64,000 nucleotides of DNA from Leuctra nigra (Eukaryota > Arthropoda > Insecta > Plecoptera > Leuctridae). How positions within the stretch are numbered: the first letter of the stretch is position 1; every line of letters begins with the position of its first letter. Shown here one piece after another: positions 11,453-23,631 of this stretch. Both the position numbers and the translations under genes were made by a program. Under the pieces are notes generated by a model that worked only from the letters and a program-made list of their open reading frames with translations, made no database searches and was not told where the DNA came from. The stretch spans positions 27,041,259-27,105,258 of the forward strand of contig OW203770.1 of assembly GCA_934045905.1 (NCBI GenBank), in the 5' to 3' direction.

Positions 11453-12623
11453 AATATATTATCTAGAATCTCATGCATGGTTCTACCAATCTATGGCTGC
11501 CAACGTTCACCTTCAATTTTTAGAATGCCAACATTTAATAATCAACATTTTAAGGCAAATGCTACAAATGTTCTCTTGGAAGGGTTCAGTTTAGTCCGTA
11601 TTTTCCCTCATTAGATAAGTTAGGACACATCTGATGGAACTAATGTACGCAGATACGAACTGCCAAAATAACTATAAAGATTACATCCTTGCACCTAAAT
11701 ATTCTCAAATTAAGGTGCTGCAAGCGCGAGCGATTTTCCTGCTTTTTGTTGACACTTTTTATGGATACGATTGGAGACGAAATGGGTTGACAAAATGATT
11801 TTAAATTTTAATCGTGATTAGATAAAAGACAAACTTTGGGTTATCCCTTGGTACATTTCAAATTGTTTGTTTGTTAATAATTAGTAACTAATAATGAGGG
11901 GATTTTTGGTGGAAAATTAGCTATTTTCTTGTCTCCCTGGGTGCAAAATGTGCCAAGTGATAACCCTAAGTTTGTCTTTCAACTAATCATGATTTAAATT
12001 TGAGATCATTTGGTTCACGGGTTTGGTCTCCAATCCAGTTTTGAGCAGTTTTGTTGAAAAACCGGCGCCTAATTAATGGTGCAATAAGCAAAAATTAAAA
12101 AGTTCTACTAATATACAATTAGACTGATCATGTGAAAATCCTGTAAAAGTTACACTATTTTATGAAAAAAATATCTCTCTCAATTTTCTAAAACGGAAGG
12201 GCTAGCATATGCATCACAAACCTGGCACAATGTTGTCGGCAAAACATGCGCTCCTTCTTCTTTATTCCAACGAAATGTTGAGATATTAATTATTCCACTA
12301 TTATGAATGAATTATTTACCAATAAAGCACTGAGTTTTGACAGTTTTCACGTGTGTATGAATACACGAAATTTTTGTTTTATAAATTAATTAATCTCTGC
12401 AAAATCAACTATAATATTGACTGAAAATATTGAAAGCTCGAGTATGCAGTGAATGTCCTTCATAATTGTCTTAACTCAACATGAACGATGTTAGGAGTGA
12501 GTTCTCATAGGTGACTATTATTTTGATCGGATGTAGAGAATTACTACTACTCAGTGGATAGACCTGGACATGTACATGGTTATTCCACAAAAAAACTATT
12601 TCGAAAAAAGTGTTAGTTACATG
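11453..12623. other. Foldback core, left part: inverted repeat, no gene
   Basis: The sequences at about 11768-11858 and 11944-12036 form an imperfect inverted repeat (left arm begins GATTGGAGACGAAATGGG). No ORF of credible length is present and nothing resembles a transposase. Confidence 0.6.
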
Positions 12624-12631
12624 GTTCCAGC

Positions 12632-13169
12632 TAGAGGTGACCGCGTGACGTGACTCACGAATTTTATCCTGAGTGTGCGTGAGTGTGCATCTTTATGAAA
12701 ATGCCGTGCGTGAGCGTGCAAAGTTAATACTCACGCGTGAATCGTGTCACGCGTGATTGTACGTGACACGAGTAATGCTGTGCCAGTATTGAATAATTCT
12801 TTAATATTCCAAAGACAAGCATGAAAAATATTTTAAAAATGTATTTAATTTGCAATCTGAGAATTGTGACTTTGGGTGTGTGTGTGTTTGTTATTGTTGT
12901 GTGCCACTGCCAGCAGTACTGTGCGTGGGTATGAAAGTTTTGTTGATCTCAGCTTCCTCCAGTCCTCAAAATGAGTAAAATAAATTGATATGCGTGATTA
13001 ATCGTGAGCTGTCACTGCGTGAGTGTGCATTAAGTAGGAAATTGTCTGCGTGAGTGTGCGTGATCGTGCATTATTTAGGGAACTGGCGTGCGTGAGTGTG
13101 CGTGAAAAATAAAATGATTTCGTGACGTGACCCGACGTGAGTGGAAATCCACTCACGCGGTCACCTCTA
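12632..13169. mobile_element. hAT-type non-autonomous element nested in the foldback core
   Basis: The ends TAGAGGTGACCGCGTGA and its inverse are flanked by an 8-bp duplication GTTCCAGC (12624-12631 and 13170-13177). hAT elements make 8-bp duplications and often begin T/CAGNGNTG. The interior is filled with CGTGAGTGTGCGTGA subrepeats and has no transposase. Confidence 0.9.
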
Positions 13170-13781
13170 GTTCCAGCTGTCAATTCCTTTCGAAGTCAAA
13201 TTGTGTTTTATTTGGATTATAATGAACTGGGAATGGCTGGGTTGAAGGTTAAATTTTTTTTTTATTGATAAGAGTTTAATACGTGTATTACAGTGACGAT
13301 TACAAAATCCTCATTGAAACATTATTAAAATACTGTATTTTTCTTCTGTACATATGTTACTGTAAAAGGAAAAGGAGGCTGTGCTGAATTCCTAGTTACG
13401 GCACTGTGATTGGAATCTTCAATCGTAGGCCATTTTTCATGCCTGCCATAAGATGATATTGTGAAAATACTTATTTATTATCCGTCAATCCCCAAAACTG
13501 GACAAAATGAAAACGATCTGAGAAAATGGTCGATCAGAGCTGCCACGTTAAGAGCTGCCTGCGTAAGGGAACATCACACGCACGGTCCTTACTTTTTTAA
13601 TGTTGTCTTCACACAAACATAATTTTACAAATAAGTGACCCATACTAAGTTAAAAGACTAAGTAATAAGCACTGAAGACTAAGCACTGGAGTACTTTATG
13701 ACCACTGGCTCGGCCACAAAGTGTCAAATACAATTATTTTACGATAATATCATATTTAACACTTTGAGGTCGTACTAAAGG

Positions 13782-14622
13782 CAGTGTTGGGTAAGTTCCT
13801 TTTAAAAAGGAACTAGTTCCCGTTCCAAGTTCCTCGCCGAAAAAAGGAACTAGTTCCAGTTCCAGTTCCTTCAAAAATGAAAGGAACTATTCCGTTCCTA
13901 GTTCCTTTATAAAAGGAACTTAGTTCCTTTTAGTTCCTTTTTAAAGAAAGGTGTAATTTTAATTGGAATATTAAAAATTGCAATCTGCAAATTTCAAATT
14001 GAAAATTAAAAATTTAATCACTGTATCACATTCACAGCAGATTTGAAAAGATTATAAGAGAGATAGAAGATTCGTAAAAACTAAATATTCAGTTGCGATG
14101 TGATGTGTTCTTCCTACACAGTGATCGGAAAGGAAATGGGAGGAAGGAAACAAAGGAGAAGCTAAAAAGACGACGATCTGAGATCTGAAATCTGTGTGCC
14201 TGCGCACTGCACTTGTTCAGGAGTCATTAGACATTACTAAGAATGGAGTTCTTTGGTCTGAAGGGTTGGCCACGCGACTACAGGTAGATAGATGTCCATT
14301 GTGTTAGGGTAGGTGACGACTGGTTTGAGTTATTTTTAGCCAAATAGCCAATATTTTAGAACCTTGCCAAATAGCTAGGGGGACATCTGACTTCTGACAG
14401 AAATAATATGTTTGTAGACGAGTGCAGTTTTTCGGAATAAAAGTACATTCAAGTTTTAAACAAAGGAACTTAGCAAAAATCGTTACAGTTCCTCAAAAAA
14501 AGGAACTAAACCGTTCCATAGTTCCTCCCTAGAAAAAAGGAACTAAGACGTTCCATAGTTCCTAAGAAAAGGAACTAGTTCCTAGGAACGGAACTATTTC
14601 GTTCCGTTCCTACCCAACACCG
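13782..14622. mobile_element. hAT-type non-autonomous element with GGAACTAGTTCC subrepeats
   Basis: The ends CAGTGTTGGGTA and its inverse (one mismatch at base 2) are flanked by an 8-bp duplication ACTAAAGG (13774-13781 and 14623-14630). Both subterminal regions carry many palindromic AAGGAACTAGTTCC units, which could be transposase-binding sites. No ORF of note. Confidence 0.9.
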
Positions 14623-14690
14623 ACTAAAGGTCACATAATGTACTCCGCAGTGTGTGCGGCATTATTTAGTCACGTAAGCTTAAAATGGGT

Positions 14691-17600
14691 TTTTCTCTGT
14701 AACGTTTTAGGGGATGAAGCACTAATTCTAGTTTCGACGGCACTAATTGGCACTAATTAAGCACTAATTCAATCCACCGTTTGTTTTTTCATTTTCGTCA
14801 TGGGGTGTGCCAGTATTACTTACCCAACACAGTTTCTTCCCTGTAACTTTTTAAGGGTTAAAGCACTAATTCTAGATTCAACGGCACTAATTGGCACTAA
14901 TTAAGCACTAATTCGATCCATCGTTTGTTTTTTCATTTTCGACATTGGGTGTGCCAGCATTAACTTACCCACCACAGTTTTTTCACTGTATCTTTTTAAG
15001 AGTTAAAGCACTAATTCTGGATTCAACGACACTAATTGGCACTAAATAAGCAATAATTCGATCCGTCGTTTGTTTTCGAATTTTCGACATGGGGTGTGCC
15101 AGCATTAACTTACCCACCCAGGTTTTTCCCTGTAACTTTTTAAGGGTTGAAGCACTAATTCTGGATTTGTCGGCACTAATTGGCACTAATTAAGCACTAA
15201 TTCGATCCGTCGTTTGTTTTCGAATTTTCGACATGGGGTGTGCCACCCCCCATAAGTTTTTTCACTGTAACTTTTTAAGGGATGAAGCACTAATTCTGGA
15301 TTTGACGGCACTAATTGGCACTAATTAAGCACTAATTCGATCCGTCGTTTGTTTTTTCATTTTCGACATGGGGTGTGCCACCCCCCATAAGTTTTATCCC
15401 TGTAACTTTTTAGGGGATGAAGCACTAATTCTGGATTTGACGGCACTAATTGGCACTAATTAAGCACTAATTCGATCCGTCGTTTGTTTTCGAATTTTCG
15501 ACATGGGGTGTGCCACCCCCCATTAGTTTTTTGCCTGTAACTTTTTAGGGGATGAAGCACTAATTCTGGATTTTACGGCACTAATTGGCACTAATTAAGC
15601 ACTAATTCGATCCGTCGTTTGTTTTCGAATTTTCGACATGGGGTGTGCCAGCATTAACTTACCCACCACATTTTTTTCCCGAAAACTTTTTAAGGGTTGG
15701 AGCACTAATTCTGGATTCAACGGCACTAATTGGCACTAATTAAGCACTTATTCGATCCGTCGTTTGTTTTCGAATTTTCGACATGGGGTGTGCCACCCAC
15801 CATAAGTTTTTTCCCTGTAACTTTTTAGGGGATGAAGCACTAATTCTGCATTTGACGGCACTAATTGGCACTAATTAAGCACTTATTCGATCTGTCGTTT
15901 GTTTTCGAATTTTCGACATGGGGTGTGCCAGCATTAACTTATCCACCACATTTTGTTCCCAGTAACTTTTTAAGGGTTGGAGCACTAATTCTGGATTCAA
16001 CGGCACTAATTGGCACTTATTAAGCACTAATTCGATCCGTCGTTTGTTTTCGAATTTTCGACATGGGGTGTGCCACCCCCCATAAGTTTTTTCACTGTAA
16101 CTTTTTAGGGGATGAAGCACTAATTCTGGATTTGACGGCACTAATTGGCACTAATAATGCACTAATTCGATCCGTCGTTTGTTTTCGAATTTTCGACATG
16201 GGGTGTGCCAGCATTAACTTACCCACCACATTTTTTCCCTGTAACTTTTTAAGGGTGGAGCACAAATTCTGGATTCAACGGCACTAATTGGCACTAATTA
16301 AGCACTAATTCGATCCGTCGTTTGTTTTCGAATTTTCGACATGGGGTGTGCCACCCCCCATAAGTTTTTTCACTGTAACTTTTTAGGGGATGAAGCACTA
16401 ATTCTGGATTTGACGGCACTAATTAGCACTAATTAAGCACTAATTCGATCCGTCGTTTGTTTTTGAATTTTCGACATGGGGTGTGCCAGCATTAACTTAC
16501 CCACCACTTTTTTTCTGTTACTTTTTAAGGGTTGGAGCACTAATTCTGGATTCAACGGCACTAATTGGCACTAATTAAGCACTAATTCGATCCATCGTTT
16601 GTTTTCGAATTTTCGACATGGGGTGTGCCAGCATTAACTTACCCACCACATTTTTTTCCCTGTAACTTTTTAAGGGTTGGAGCACTAATTCTGGATTCAA
16701 CGGCACTAATTGGCACTAATTAAGCACTAATTCGATCCGTCGTTTGTTTTCGAATTTTCGACATGGGGTGTGCTACCCCCCATAAGTTTTTTGCCTGTAA
16801 CTTTTTAGGGGATGAAGCACTAATTCTGGATTTGACGGCACTAATTGGCACTAATTAAGCACTAATTCGATCCGTCGTTTGTTTTCGAATTTTCGACATG
16901 GGGTGTGCCACCCCCCAATTGTTTTTTCCCTGTAACTTTTTTGGGGATGAAGCACTAATTCTGGATTTGACGGCACTAATTAAGCACTAATTCGATCCGT
17001 CGTTAGTTTTTTCATTTTCGACATGGGGTGTGCCACCCCCCATAAGTTTTTTCCCTGTAACTTTTTAGGGTATGAAGCACTAATTCTGGATTTGACGGCA
17101 CTAATTGGCACTAATTAAGCACTAATTCGATCCGTCGTTTGTTTTCGAATTTTCGACATGGGGTGTGCCAGCATTAACTTACCCACCACATTTTTTTCCC
17201 TGTAACTTTTTAAGGGTTGGAGCACAAATTCTGGATTCAACGGCACTAATTGGCACTAATTAAGCATTAATTTGATCCGTCGTTTGTTTTCGAATTTTCG
17301 ACATGGGGTGTGCCACTCCCCATAAGTTTTTTGCCTGTAACTTTTTAGGGGATGAAGCACTAATTCTGGATTTGACGGCACTAATTGGCACTAATTAAGC
17401 ACTAATTCGATCCGTTGTTAGTTTTTTCACTTTCGACATGGGGTGTGCCACCCCCCATAAGTTTTTTCCCTGTAACTTTTTAGGGGATGAAGCACTAATT
17501 CTGGATTTGACGGCACTAATTGGCACTAATTAAGCACTAATTCGATCCGTCATTTTTTTTAAATTTTCGACATGGGGGGTGCCAGCGTGAACTTGGCACC

Positions 17601-17745
17601 CCCCACAGTTTTTTCCCTGTAACTTTTTAAGGGTTGTAGCACTAATTCTGGATTCAACGGCACTAATTGGCACTAATTAAGCACTAATTTGATCCGTCGT
17701 TGTTTTTTGAAATTTTGACATGGGGGGTGCCAGGTTCACGCACCT
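14691..17745 (-). repeat. Minisatellite array, right arm (inverted)
   Basis: About 22 monomers of the same two subtypes in reverse orientation. The outermost 70 bases match the outermost left monomer almost exactly, including the divergent edge-type unit with GGGGGGTGCCAG. ORFs here are again repeat translations. Confidence 0.95.
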
Positions 17746-17754
17746 ACCTTTCAG

Positions 17755-18227
17755 TTTCGCAACCGAGGGGATCATCAACCATTGACCACGTGACCAAGAC
17801 TCACCAATCAGTCGACGGTGCGCTGGGGCTGGGTATACTTTGGAAATACGCCACCGGACAGCGAGCTCGAGGCAGTGCGTCAAGACCTAGCGGAGAGTAA
17901 ACATCAGGGAGCTGAGTGAGTGGACGAGAGCCAAGCGGACGTCGCGGGACCTGCTGGAGAAGATGAGGAACACCTACTAGGGGGACGGCGAGATCTTCGA
18001 GATGAGACGGAGACGGCCAGCGTGACAGTTAAGATCCATGTGCTCGTTATAACTCCTTGTCAATCAGTTATACGTTTAAATATTCTTTATTTATAAACCG
18101 TCTTTATTCATAAAATAAACTTACGTTCGTTACCCTATATGTCATGTGTACACTTTCCTAGTTGACCTAGCCCATTCCTCAAGGCGAACACGATCTCGGG
18201 TTACGACGACGGCATTTCGTCGTAACA
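17755..18227 (+). repeat. Possible LTR fragment
   Basis: A GC-richer stretch holds AATAAA at about 18113 and ends in a short palindrome plus ACA (TTACGACGACGG...CGTCGTAACA). This resembles the R-U5 end of a Ty3/Gypsy-type LTR, but no matching second LTR, start or primer site is visible. The foldback element inserted just upstream. A structural guess only. Confidence 0.3.
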
Positions 18228-18535
18228 ATATCAAAAAATGAGCCAAGTCAAAACTTTATTTGATAATCAAAACATACTTGGCGCATCCTTTTTTTAGGGC
18301 ATTATAGGTACACTATGTATATAATTATATATTTGATGTATATTTTATAATTGGCCTATACTTCCAAGCTATTTATATACACGATGCGCAAAGTATTTTT
18401 TGATTATCAAATAAAGTTTTGACTTGGCTAATTTTTTGATATCACACCTTTTCAGTGCAGAATTTTTAGATTTCATTTTTTTTTTTAGTTGAAGAGACTT
18501 GGCTGTTATTTTTACACGAAGTGTTTTTAATGGGG
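18228..18535. mobile_element. C-family palindromic MITE (truncated copy)
   Basis: It shares GCCAAGTCAAAACTTTATTTG and AGTTGAAGAGACTTGGCTG with copies at 42.7, 46.1 and 47.4 kb. The outer left arm (about 100 bases) is missing. The right terminus reads GTGTTTTTAATGGGG. Confidence 0.7.
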
Positions 18536-18668
18536 TATACTTTACACCTTGACTTCGCTTAGCGATATACATGCATTTTATTACAACAACTTGTTGTATG
18601 ACTTGGCTGGCGCTAATAACCTCGCTGTTGAGCTCCATAAACCAAACCATCATCATCATCATCATCCT

Positions 18669-18836
18669 TCATGGTTTAGGCTCATCAGCCTGTTCCGGTT
18701 CCCAACGCTTTCTTGGACGTCCTAAATTTCTTCTTCCATGTGGGTGGTACTCCCAAACTTGAGCTGGTAATCTGCTCTCCGGCATCCTTACCATGTGTTC
18801 GCTCCATATCGACTTGTAGTGCTGGTTTGACTTGTA
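18669..18836 (-). pseudogene. C-terminal end of a LINE reverse transcriptase ORF
   Basis: About 55 codons ending in a stop: SEHMVRMPESRLPAQVWEYHP then GRRNLGRPRKRW. The string H(V)xRMPExRLPxQ...YxPxGRRxxGRPRKRW is characteristic of the last residues of many LINE-type reverse transcriptases. Just 3' (18645-18665) is a short (ATG)n run that would be the element's microsatellite tail. The 5' part is absent, as expected of a 5'-truncated copy. The frame is intact over the retained part. Confidence 0.75.
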
Positions 18837-19140
18837 AACCAAACCATAATAATATCAATTGAACTTATTCGTGTATAGTTATTGAGAGCTGTCATTTGAT
18901 TGGTTCAGAAATAGAAATGTCTCCTGATTGGTCGAAAATCAAAATGTTCCGATTAAGTTCATATTTTGCATTTACTTTAAGACTACCATTTTCTCTTATT
19001 TAACAAGTATTCGGCCCAATCATTAGACAACTAATGCACTTATTGACACTTTTCAATGAATTCATGAATGAAGCATTTAAGAAACTTTCGTCGTATTTCA
19101 GCCAAATGCTTTGATCCTTATACTTGACAACTCAATTTTT

Positions 19141-20047
19141 TGAGCGAGCGTAGCGAGCGTCACCACGGTACTCTTATGGCACTTTCTCTGTGTTTTTTTT
19201 TTTGTGTTCACTGCCCAGGTCAAACCGCTCAAGCAATAGATCTGAAATTTTGTACACATACTAACGTACTCTATGCGGTCCCTAGGATCGTTTTTGAACG
19301 AGATCCCGTGATTGGTTCAAATTTAAAAAAAAAAAACTTTCGATTGGTTGGCCCGTTCAATTTGAAATTTTGATAAGTCATTACGACCAACATTTTGCCT
19401 AATCAAACAAAATTTCATCCAAATCCTCTCATTGGTTAAAATTTAAAAAAATATTCCATGTGTTTTTTTGAAATTTAAACTAGAACCGTATGACCGATCA
19501 ACTTAAAACTTTGCATGGTCATTGGGACCAACATTATCTGTATTTGTAACTACTTTCAGACTATTCTGAGTTTAAATCCAAAAGTAATTGACATTTTACG
19601 GAAATTTTGCGTGTTGGCTGTCAAATTTCTCGAAAATGTTGATCACGGCTACTTTGACTCTTCAGTTCTAATCCAAGGTAGTTGAGCAAAAACTTTTAAA
19701 CGCATATGAAACTAATAATGACCGTTCAACAGATCGATCTGATATTGTGTACACACACTAATATCGTATGAGTGGTCCCAGGTATTTTTCTTGAAAGAGA
19801 TTCTGTGATTTTTGAATATTTACTGGGAATGTAGTTCAATTATTAAGGTTTAATCGATCAACTTAAAACTTTACATGGTTATTGGGACTAATATTTGAGT
19901 GATATTTGGAGATTTTTAAACAAGTATGTGAAAAATTCAAGAATTATTGGCTTTTAATGATATTTTTGATAGACGCAGAATTTCGGTTCGAGGTGTTGCG
20001 CGTATCCGTGCTTCGTTATCAACGCGTTACACAGAGCGTTTTCCTAG
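19141..20047 (+). mobile_element. Helitron2/Helentron-like non-autonomous element A1
   Basis: It starts TGAGCGAGCGTAGCGAGCG and ends AACGC-10 nt loop-GCGTT followed by TTCCTAG. It sits between T and T without target duplication. In sister copies the 5' end is repeated inverted (GCTCGCTCA) just before the 3' hairpin. These are the asymmetric terminal repeats, 3' hairpin and TT insertion described for Helitron2/Helentrons. No Rep/helicase gene is inside. The interior has repeated CTGAAATTTTGCACAC-like segments. Confidence 0.7.
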
Positions 20048-20059
20048 TAAGATCTAGTA

Positions 20060-20180
20060 GGCCGAAAATGCCACTTTGATGCTTACAAAAAAATGGGTTG
20101 CTCCAGACTTCAGGTTTGAAGGGTATGTTGTGTGAGAGTGTGCGCGCCGTACGACTTGGCTGGCGTGGAGCGACCGCTGG
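20060..20180 (-). repeat. B-family arm (minus) preceding K1
   Basis: It matches the B arm from TAGTAGGCCGAAAATGCC to GGAGCGACCGCT but lacks the final CCACTAG. Confidence 0.65.
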
Positions 20181-20728
20181 TGGGAGGAGGAGTTATAGCA
20201 GCTAGGGTGGGGAGAGGGGAGGGGACAAAAGACAACTCAACTATTCCTTCCCCTCCACCCCCTCCAGGACAGACTGACGTGGTATTGATCGTGATGTGAG
20301 TGGAGGCGCCGGTTACAATGACGGCGCCTCCACTTGATCTCGATTACCTACTCTTGTTCAATCAGCTCGTACATGAATGAGATTGGGAACAGAATCTTAG
20401 CATCGATCAGGATTGATGAGATGTTGGTCTCTGACGTAATCAACAATACATTTCGTTTATCATACATTATTAGCAATAGTTTTAATAGTTTTAATAAAAA
20501 TGTGATACAGAACGAAAAGGAGTAAACGGTTGAGTCATGACGCTGGAGAGTACAGGATTGTGGACATTCCTTTGCTTGTTTCATTTATCACTACCCTCCA
20601 TACACTCCGACCGATATGCCAATCGATCTAAAATTCAGTTAAATCTACACTTATATTATATCAGCGGTCACATGCTTAGAATTTTACTTAGAATTTAGGT
20701 ATGAGGTGTAAATGAAGGCAAATGTTAA

Positions 20729-21100
20729 TAGGGCTGAGTACTGAGCGTTGGCCATAAAGAGCTTTTTAATCGGTTTTTCTCAATATCTTTTACTAATGTA
20801 ATTGTTAACAAAATTGTGTTATGAAAGAGGATTCAGAAAAACTCAATGAAACTTATTTCATAGTTTGGAATAAGTTATTAGTTTATTTTGTCCAACAGAT
20901 AATTAGTGCCATAATTTTTCTAAATTTCGGGCACAAAATGTCTGTAAATCTAATAAACCATTATAAGCTTTAAAATTTTTTCATTAAACTGTTCTGAATA
21001 CTCGTACAAAGCCGTATTTTGTTAACAATTACATTGGTAAAAGATACTGATAAAAGTCGATTTAAAAATTCTTTAACGTCCAACTCACTACACAGCCGTC
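20729..21100. mobile_element. TTAA-flanked palindromic MITE (I1), piggyBac-like
   Basis: TTAA at 20725-20728 and 21101-21104 flanks a largely palindromic 372-bp element. K2 (29455-29475) has the uninserted sequence, so this is a filled site against a natural empty site. A sister copy is at 38342-38722. TTAA duplication is the piggyBac signature. Confidence 0.9.
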
Positions 21101-21127
21101 TTAACTTTGTTACATTTGATGTAGTTA

Positions 21128-21283
21128 GGGCCAATATTACCAAAGTTTATCTGAGCCAGATTAACTAAATATTGGACTAAATTGTCGGCACAGCCAATCA
21201 GATACCTCAAAATGATTGAAACAGTTGAATTTAATCCAAAAGTTAGTTAATCCAGCAGAATTTAACATTGGTAATACCGGGCC
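21128..21283. mobile_element. TTA-flanked 156-bp MITE (J), PIF/Harbinger-like
   Basis: The ends GGGCCAATATTACCAA / TTGGTAATACCGGGCC are flanked by TTA (21125-21127 and 21284-21286). The K2 paralogue at about 29485-29492 reads straight through (TAGTTAGACAC). A 3-bp TTA duplication with a G-rich terminus fits Harbinger MITEs. Confidence 0.85.
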
Positions 21284-21904
21284 TTAGACACTTATTGTCT
21301 TCTTGCTTCTAGAACGTTGGTGTGGAAATTAGCTATACATTTTTAAAACTAATATAGTTTAATGTTAACTGAAACTATATACACGTTTAAATCTGTTGCG
21401 TACAAAGAAAAATTAATATTACGAGAATCGTTGCTTTTATCTCTGATTAGGAACAAATCCAGGATCTCGCCTTCAAGAAAAATATATGAAAGTTGTAATA
21501 ACCACGCTATTGACACACTTTCTACAAAACTGACAATAAATCATAATTCATAATTTCTGGAAAAGCATCGTTCCTCATTATTCATTGACGTCTATCTACA
21601 ATTGATGTTCGAGCGAACTAAAGTAGACATGTCGGCAATGAAGGACACTTTTGAGAATCATTTCGTTCCGTCACCGCTGCTTCAAATGTGGCCAGACATA
21701 TTGAACTTCCCATATTCAATGATCTCGTAGCTCGCCTGAAGCCCGGGTTCTGCTCTCCATCTCAATCAACAGTAGAAATGCAACAGAGCATTAAACGGAC
21801 ATGAGTTTGTCTTGGAAAGGCTCTAGAGCAGCAACTCTCACATGACAATTCAATTTGACGAATACATAAGGATTTAAGATGCATTTAATTGTTAATAAAT
21901 TTCA

Positions 21905-22570
21905 CACTTGGTGGCAGAGAAAGGATCTTTCAAAACTCATTCGCCGAACGCAGCGTACGTTCACATGATACATTTAATGCATTAAAAAGCTTAATTAAAT
22001 AAGAAAAAAAGTAAAATTCACTTTTGACATGAAAGTATTTGTTTAATGTACAATTGGTGGCTGATGTAGGATCTTCCGAAACTAAATCGCCGATTGCAGC
22101 GTACGTTAACATGATACTTTTAATGCATTAGATAGCTTGATTTAATAATAAAAAAGTAAAATTTACTTTTGACGTAAAAGTATATGTTTATTACTAATAA
22201 ATCTCTTAAGACTTTTCACGAACTATTCTTTATTTAAACCAATATTTCGTCCACCCGTCTGACCCGTATGTTTAATGTACACTTAATGGCAGATATAGGT
22301 TCTTTCGAAACTAATTCGCCGATTGCAGCGTACGTTACCATGATACTTTTAATGCATTTAAAAGCTTGATTTAATAATAAAAAAACGTAAAAATTACATT
22401 TGACGTGAAAGTATTTGTTAAATTTACACTTGGTGGCAGATGAAAGATCTTTCGAAACTAATTCGCCGATTGCAGCGTACGTTAACATGCTACTTTTAAT
22501 GCATTAAAAAGCTTGATTAAATAATAAAAAAAAGTAAAAATTACTTTTGACGAGAAAGTATTTGTTAAAT
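21905..22570 (+). repeat. Tandem repeat of about 150-165 bp inside K1
   Basis: Four to five diverged units, each with TTGGTGGCAGA, TTCGCCGATTGCAGCGTACG, TTTTAATGCATTAAAAAGC and TTTTGACGTGAAAGTATTTG. The same unit recurs at 26657-26800, 30160-30600 and 50430-50800. Confidence 0.8.
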
Positions 22571-22947
22571 GTACACTCGGCCAAACATAAATTGATCGTG
22601 ATGAAAAGTTAGAGTATCATCTCTTGTCTATTAATTTGCCGATTGCCTGTACAAACCGGTCAGACCTCTCACTAGTGCTCTCTCTCTCTCTCTGTGCTCG
22701 AGTAAAACAAGGGATGGGGTAAATATCTACTGATGTCAGGGAAACTGGTATTTTCTCTAACTGTCGAAGCAACCCTGTAGACCTTCGTTCGAATCTCGCT
22801 CAGGCTAAGGTGACCGAGTTCTAGCGAGATTTCGACTCATTTTCTCAATATGTTCTATCTATATTGTGTTAGAGATTCATAATGTGAAAAGAATGAATTT
22901 GATAATATGATACTTTTGTTAATGTATTATTTCATTTGCAAACAATC

Positions 22948-22949
<2 letters not shown>

Positions 22950-23016
<67 letters not shown>
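22950..23016. repeat. (GT)n microsatellite
   Basis: About 33 GT units with one interruption (GGG). Confidence 0.98.
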
Positions 23017-23017
<1 letters not shown>

Positions 23018-23485
23018 AGTTAATCAATTCATAGCAGTAGCACAAAGAATACGTCTATATAAATGATTGGTCTTACATCTTACATTGACTTAAAATTAAT
23101 TTGAGGAGAGAACCTAAATTTCATAATAACACTTACATTATAGTTTTTCTTTTGGTCTATACAAAAAAAACCTACGGCCAATATTAGGACAGTTACGTAT
23201 TTTCATTGGAATTGATTGCAAATAACTCAAAATATAAACATGTTCATGAATAAATATCAATTTTAAATTACGTAAATATCTTTGAGGGACTTTAACAGTA
23301 TGTTGCAAATCATTGTGATGTAATATTTATCAAACAACAAAGAAATTGCCATAGCTACAAACAAATTATGACAGAACATGACGTTCATGTCTTTGTCCCG
23401 TAAAATGTCATATTTAAAATTATATTCCAACTTATGCATTTTAAGCGCCAAGCCTAATTTATGCATAATGTTTAATTTTACTGGA

Positions 23486-23560
23486 GCAAGTAGGCTCAGG
23501 CACTAGCGCCCTAAACTTGTATCCCGGAAGTCCTGACTTCGATTCCCGGGACCGGCTACT
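23486..23560 (+). repeat. SINE-like tRNA-related sequence (weak)
   Basis: The ends CAAGTAG and CTACTTG can pair over about 75 bases, and GACTTCGATTCCCGG resembles a degenerate B box. The cloverleaf is not regular. It may be a tRNA-derived SINE head or coincidence. Confidence 0.3.
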
Positions 23561-23631
23561 TGACTGAGTTCGTCGTGGGTGTTCCTCAGTCGAGAGTCAA
23601 TGCAATGATTTTCACTAATAACTAGGAAAAC

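Larger units (their letters stand above)
7529..17745. mobile_element. Foldback (FB-like) transposon with minisatellite inverted repeats, 10.2 kb
   Basis: The left end AGGTGCGTGAACCTGGCAC is matched exactly by its reverse complement at the right end, and both ends abut the 9-bp duplication ACCTTTCAG. Each long terminal inverted repeat is a tandem array (7529-11452 and 14691-17745, opposite orientation). The 3.2 kb core has no long ORF, so the element is non-autonomous. Drosophila FB elements likewise have tandem-repeat TIRs and 9-bp duplications, and MULEs also give 9-bp duplications. That makes FB/MULE the best class, but with no transposase inside the assignment is structural. Confidence 0.9.
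20181..22573 (+). repeat. K-family repeat copy K1, left part
   Basis: It aligns with K2 (28910 onward) at high identity. It contains a GC-rich hairpin at 20299-20332, a conserved block at 20333-20590, and a tandem array of about 150-165 bp units at about 21900-22570 (unit marks TTGGTGGCAG and CGCAGCGTACGTTAACATG). K1 is split by the 4.1 kb M1 element and continues at 26656. ORFs on both strands are repeat-borne and unrecognised. It could be part of a retroelement, because TTAATAAATTTC..TTGGTGGCAGAG resembles an LTR end plus primer site, but the tandem repetition argues against that. Confidence 0.6.

Noticed and set aside
7529..17745. CRISPR-like regular repeats
   Set aside because: Units are 135-144 bp and continuous, with no unique spacers, in a eukaryotic foldback element.
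21880..21935. LTR end plus tRNA primer-binding site in K repeats
   Set aside because: TTGGTGGCAGAG resembles a Met-tRNA primer site, but it recurs in every 150-165 bp tandem unit, which an LTR element would not show.
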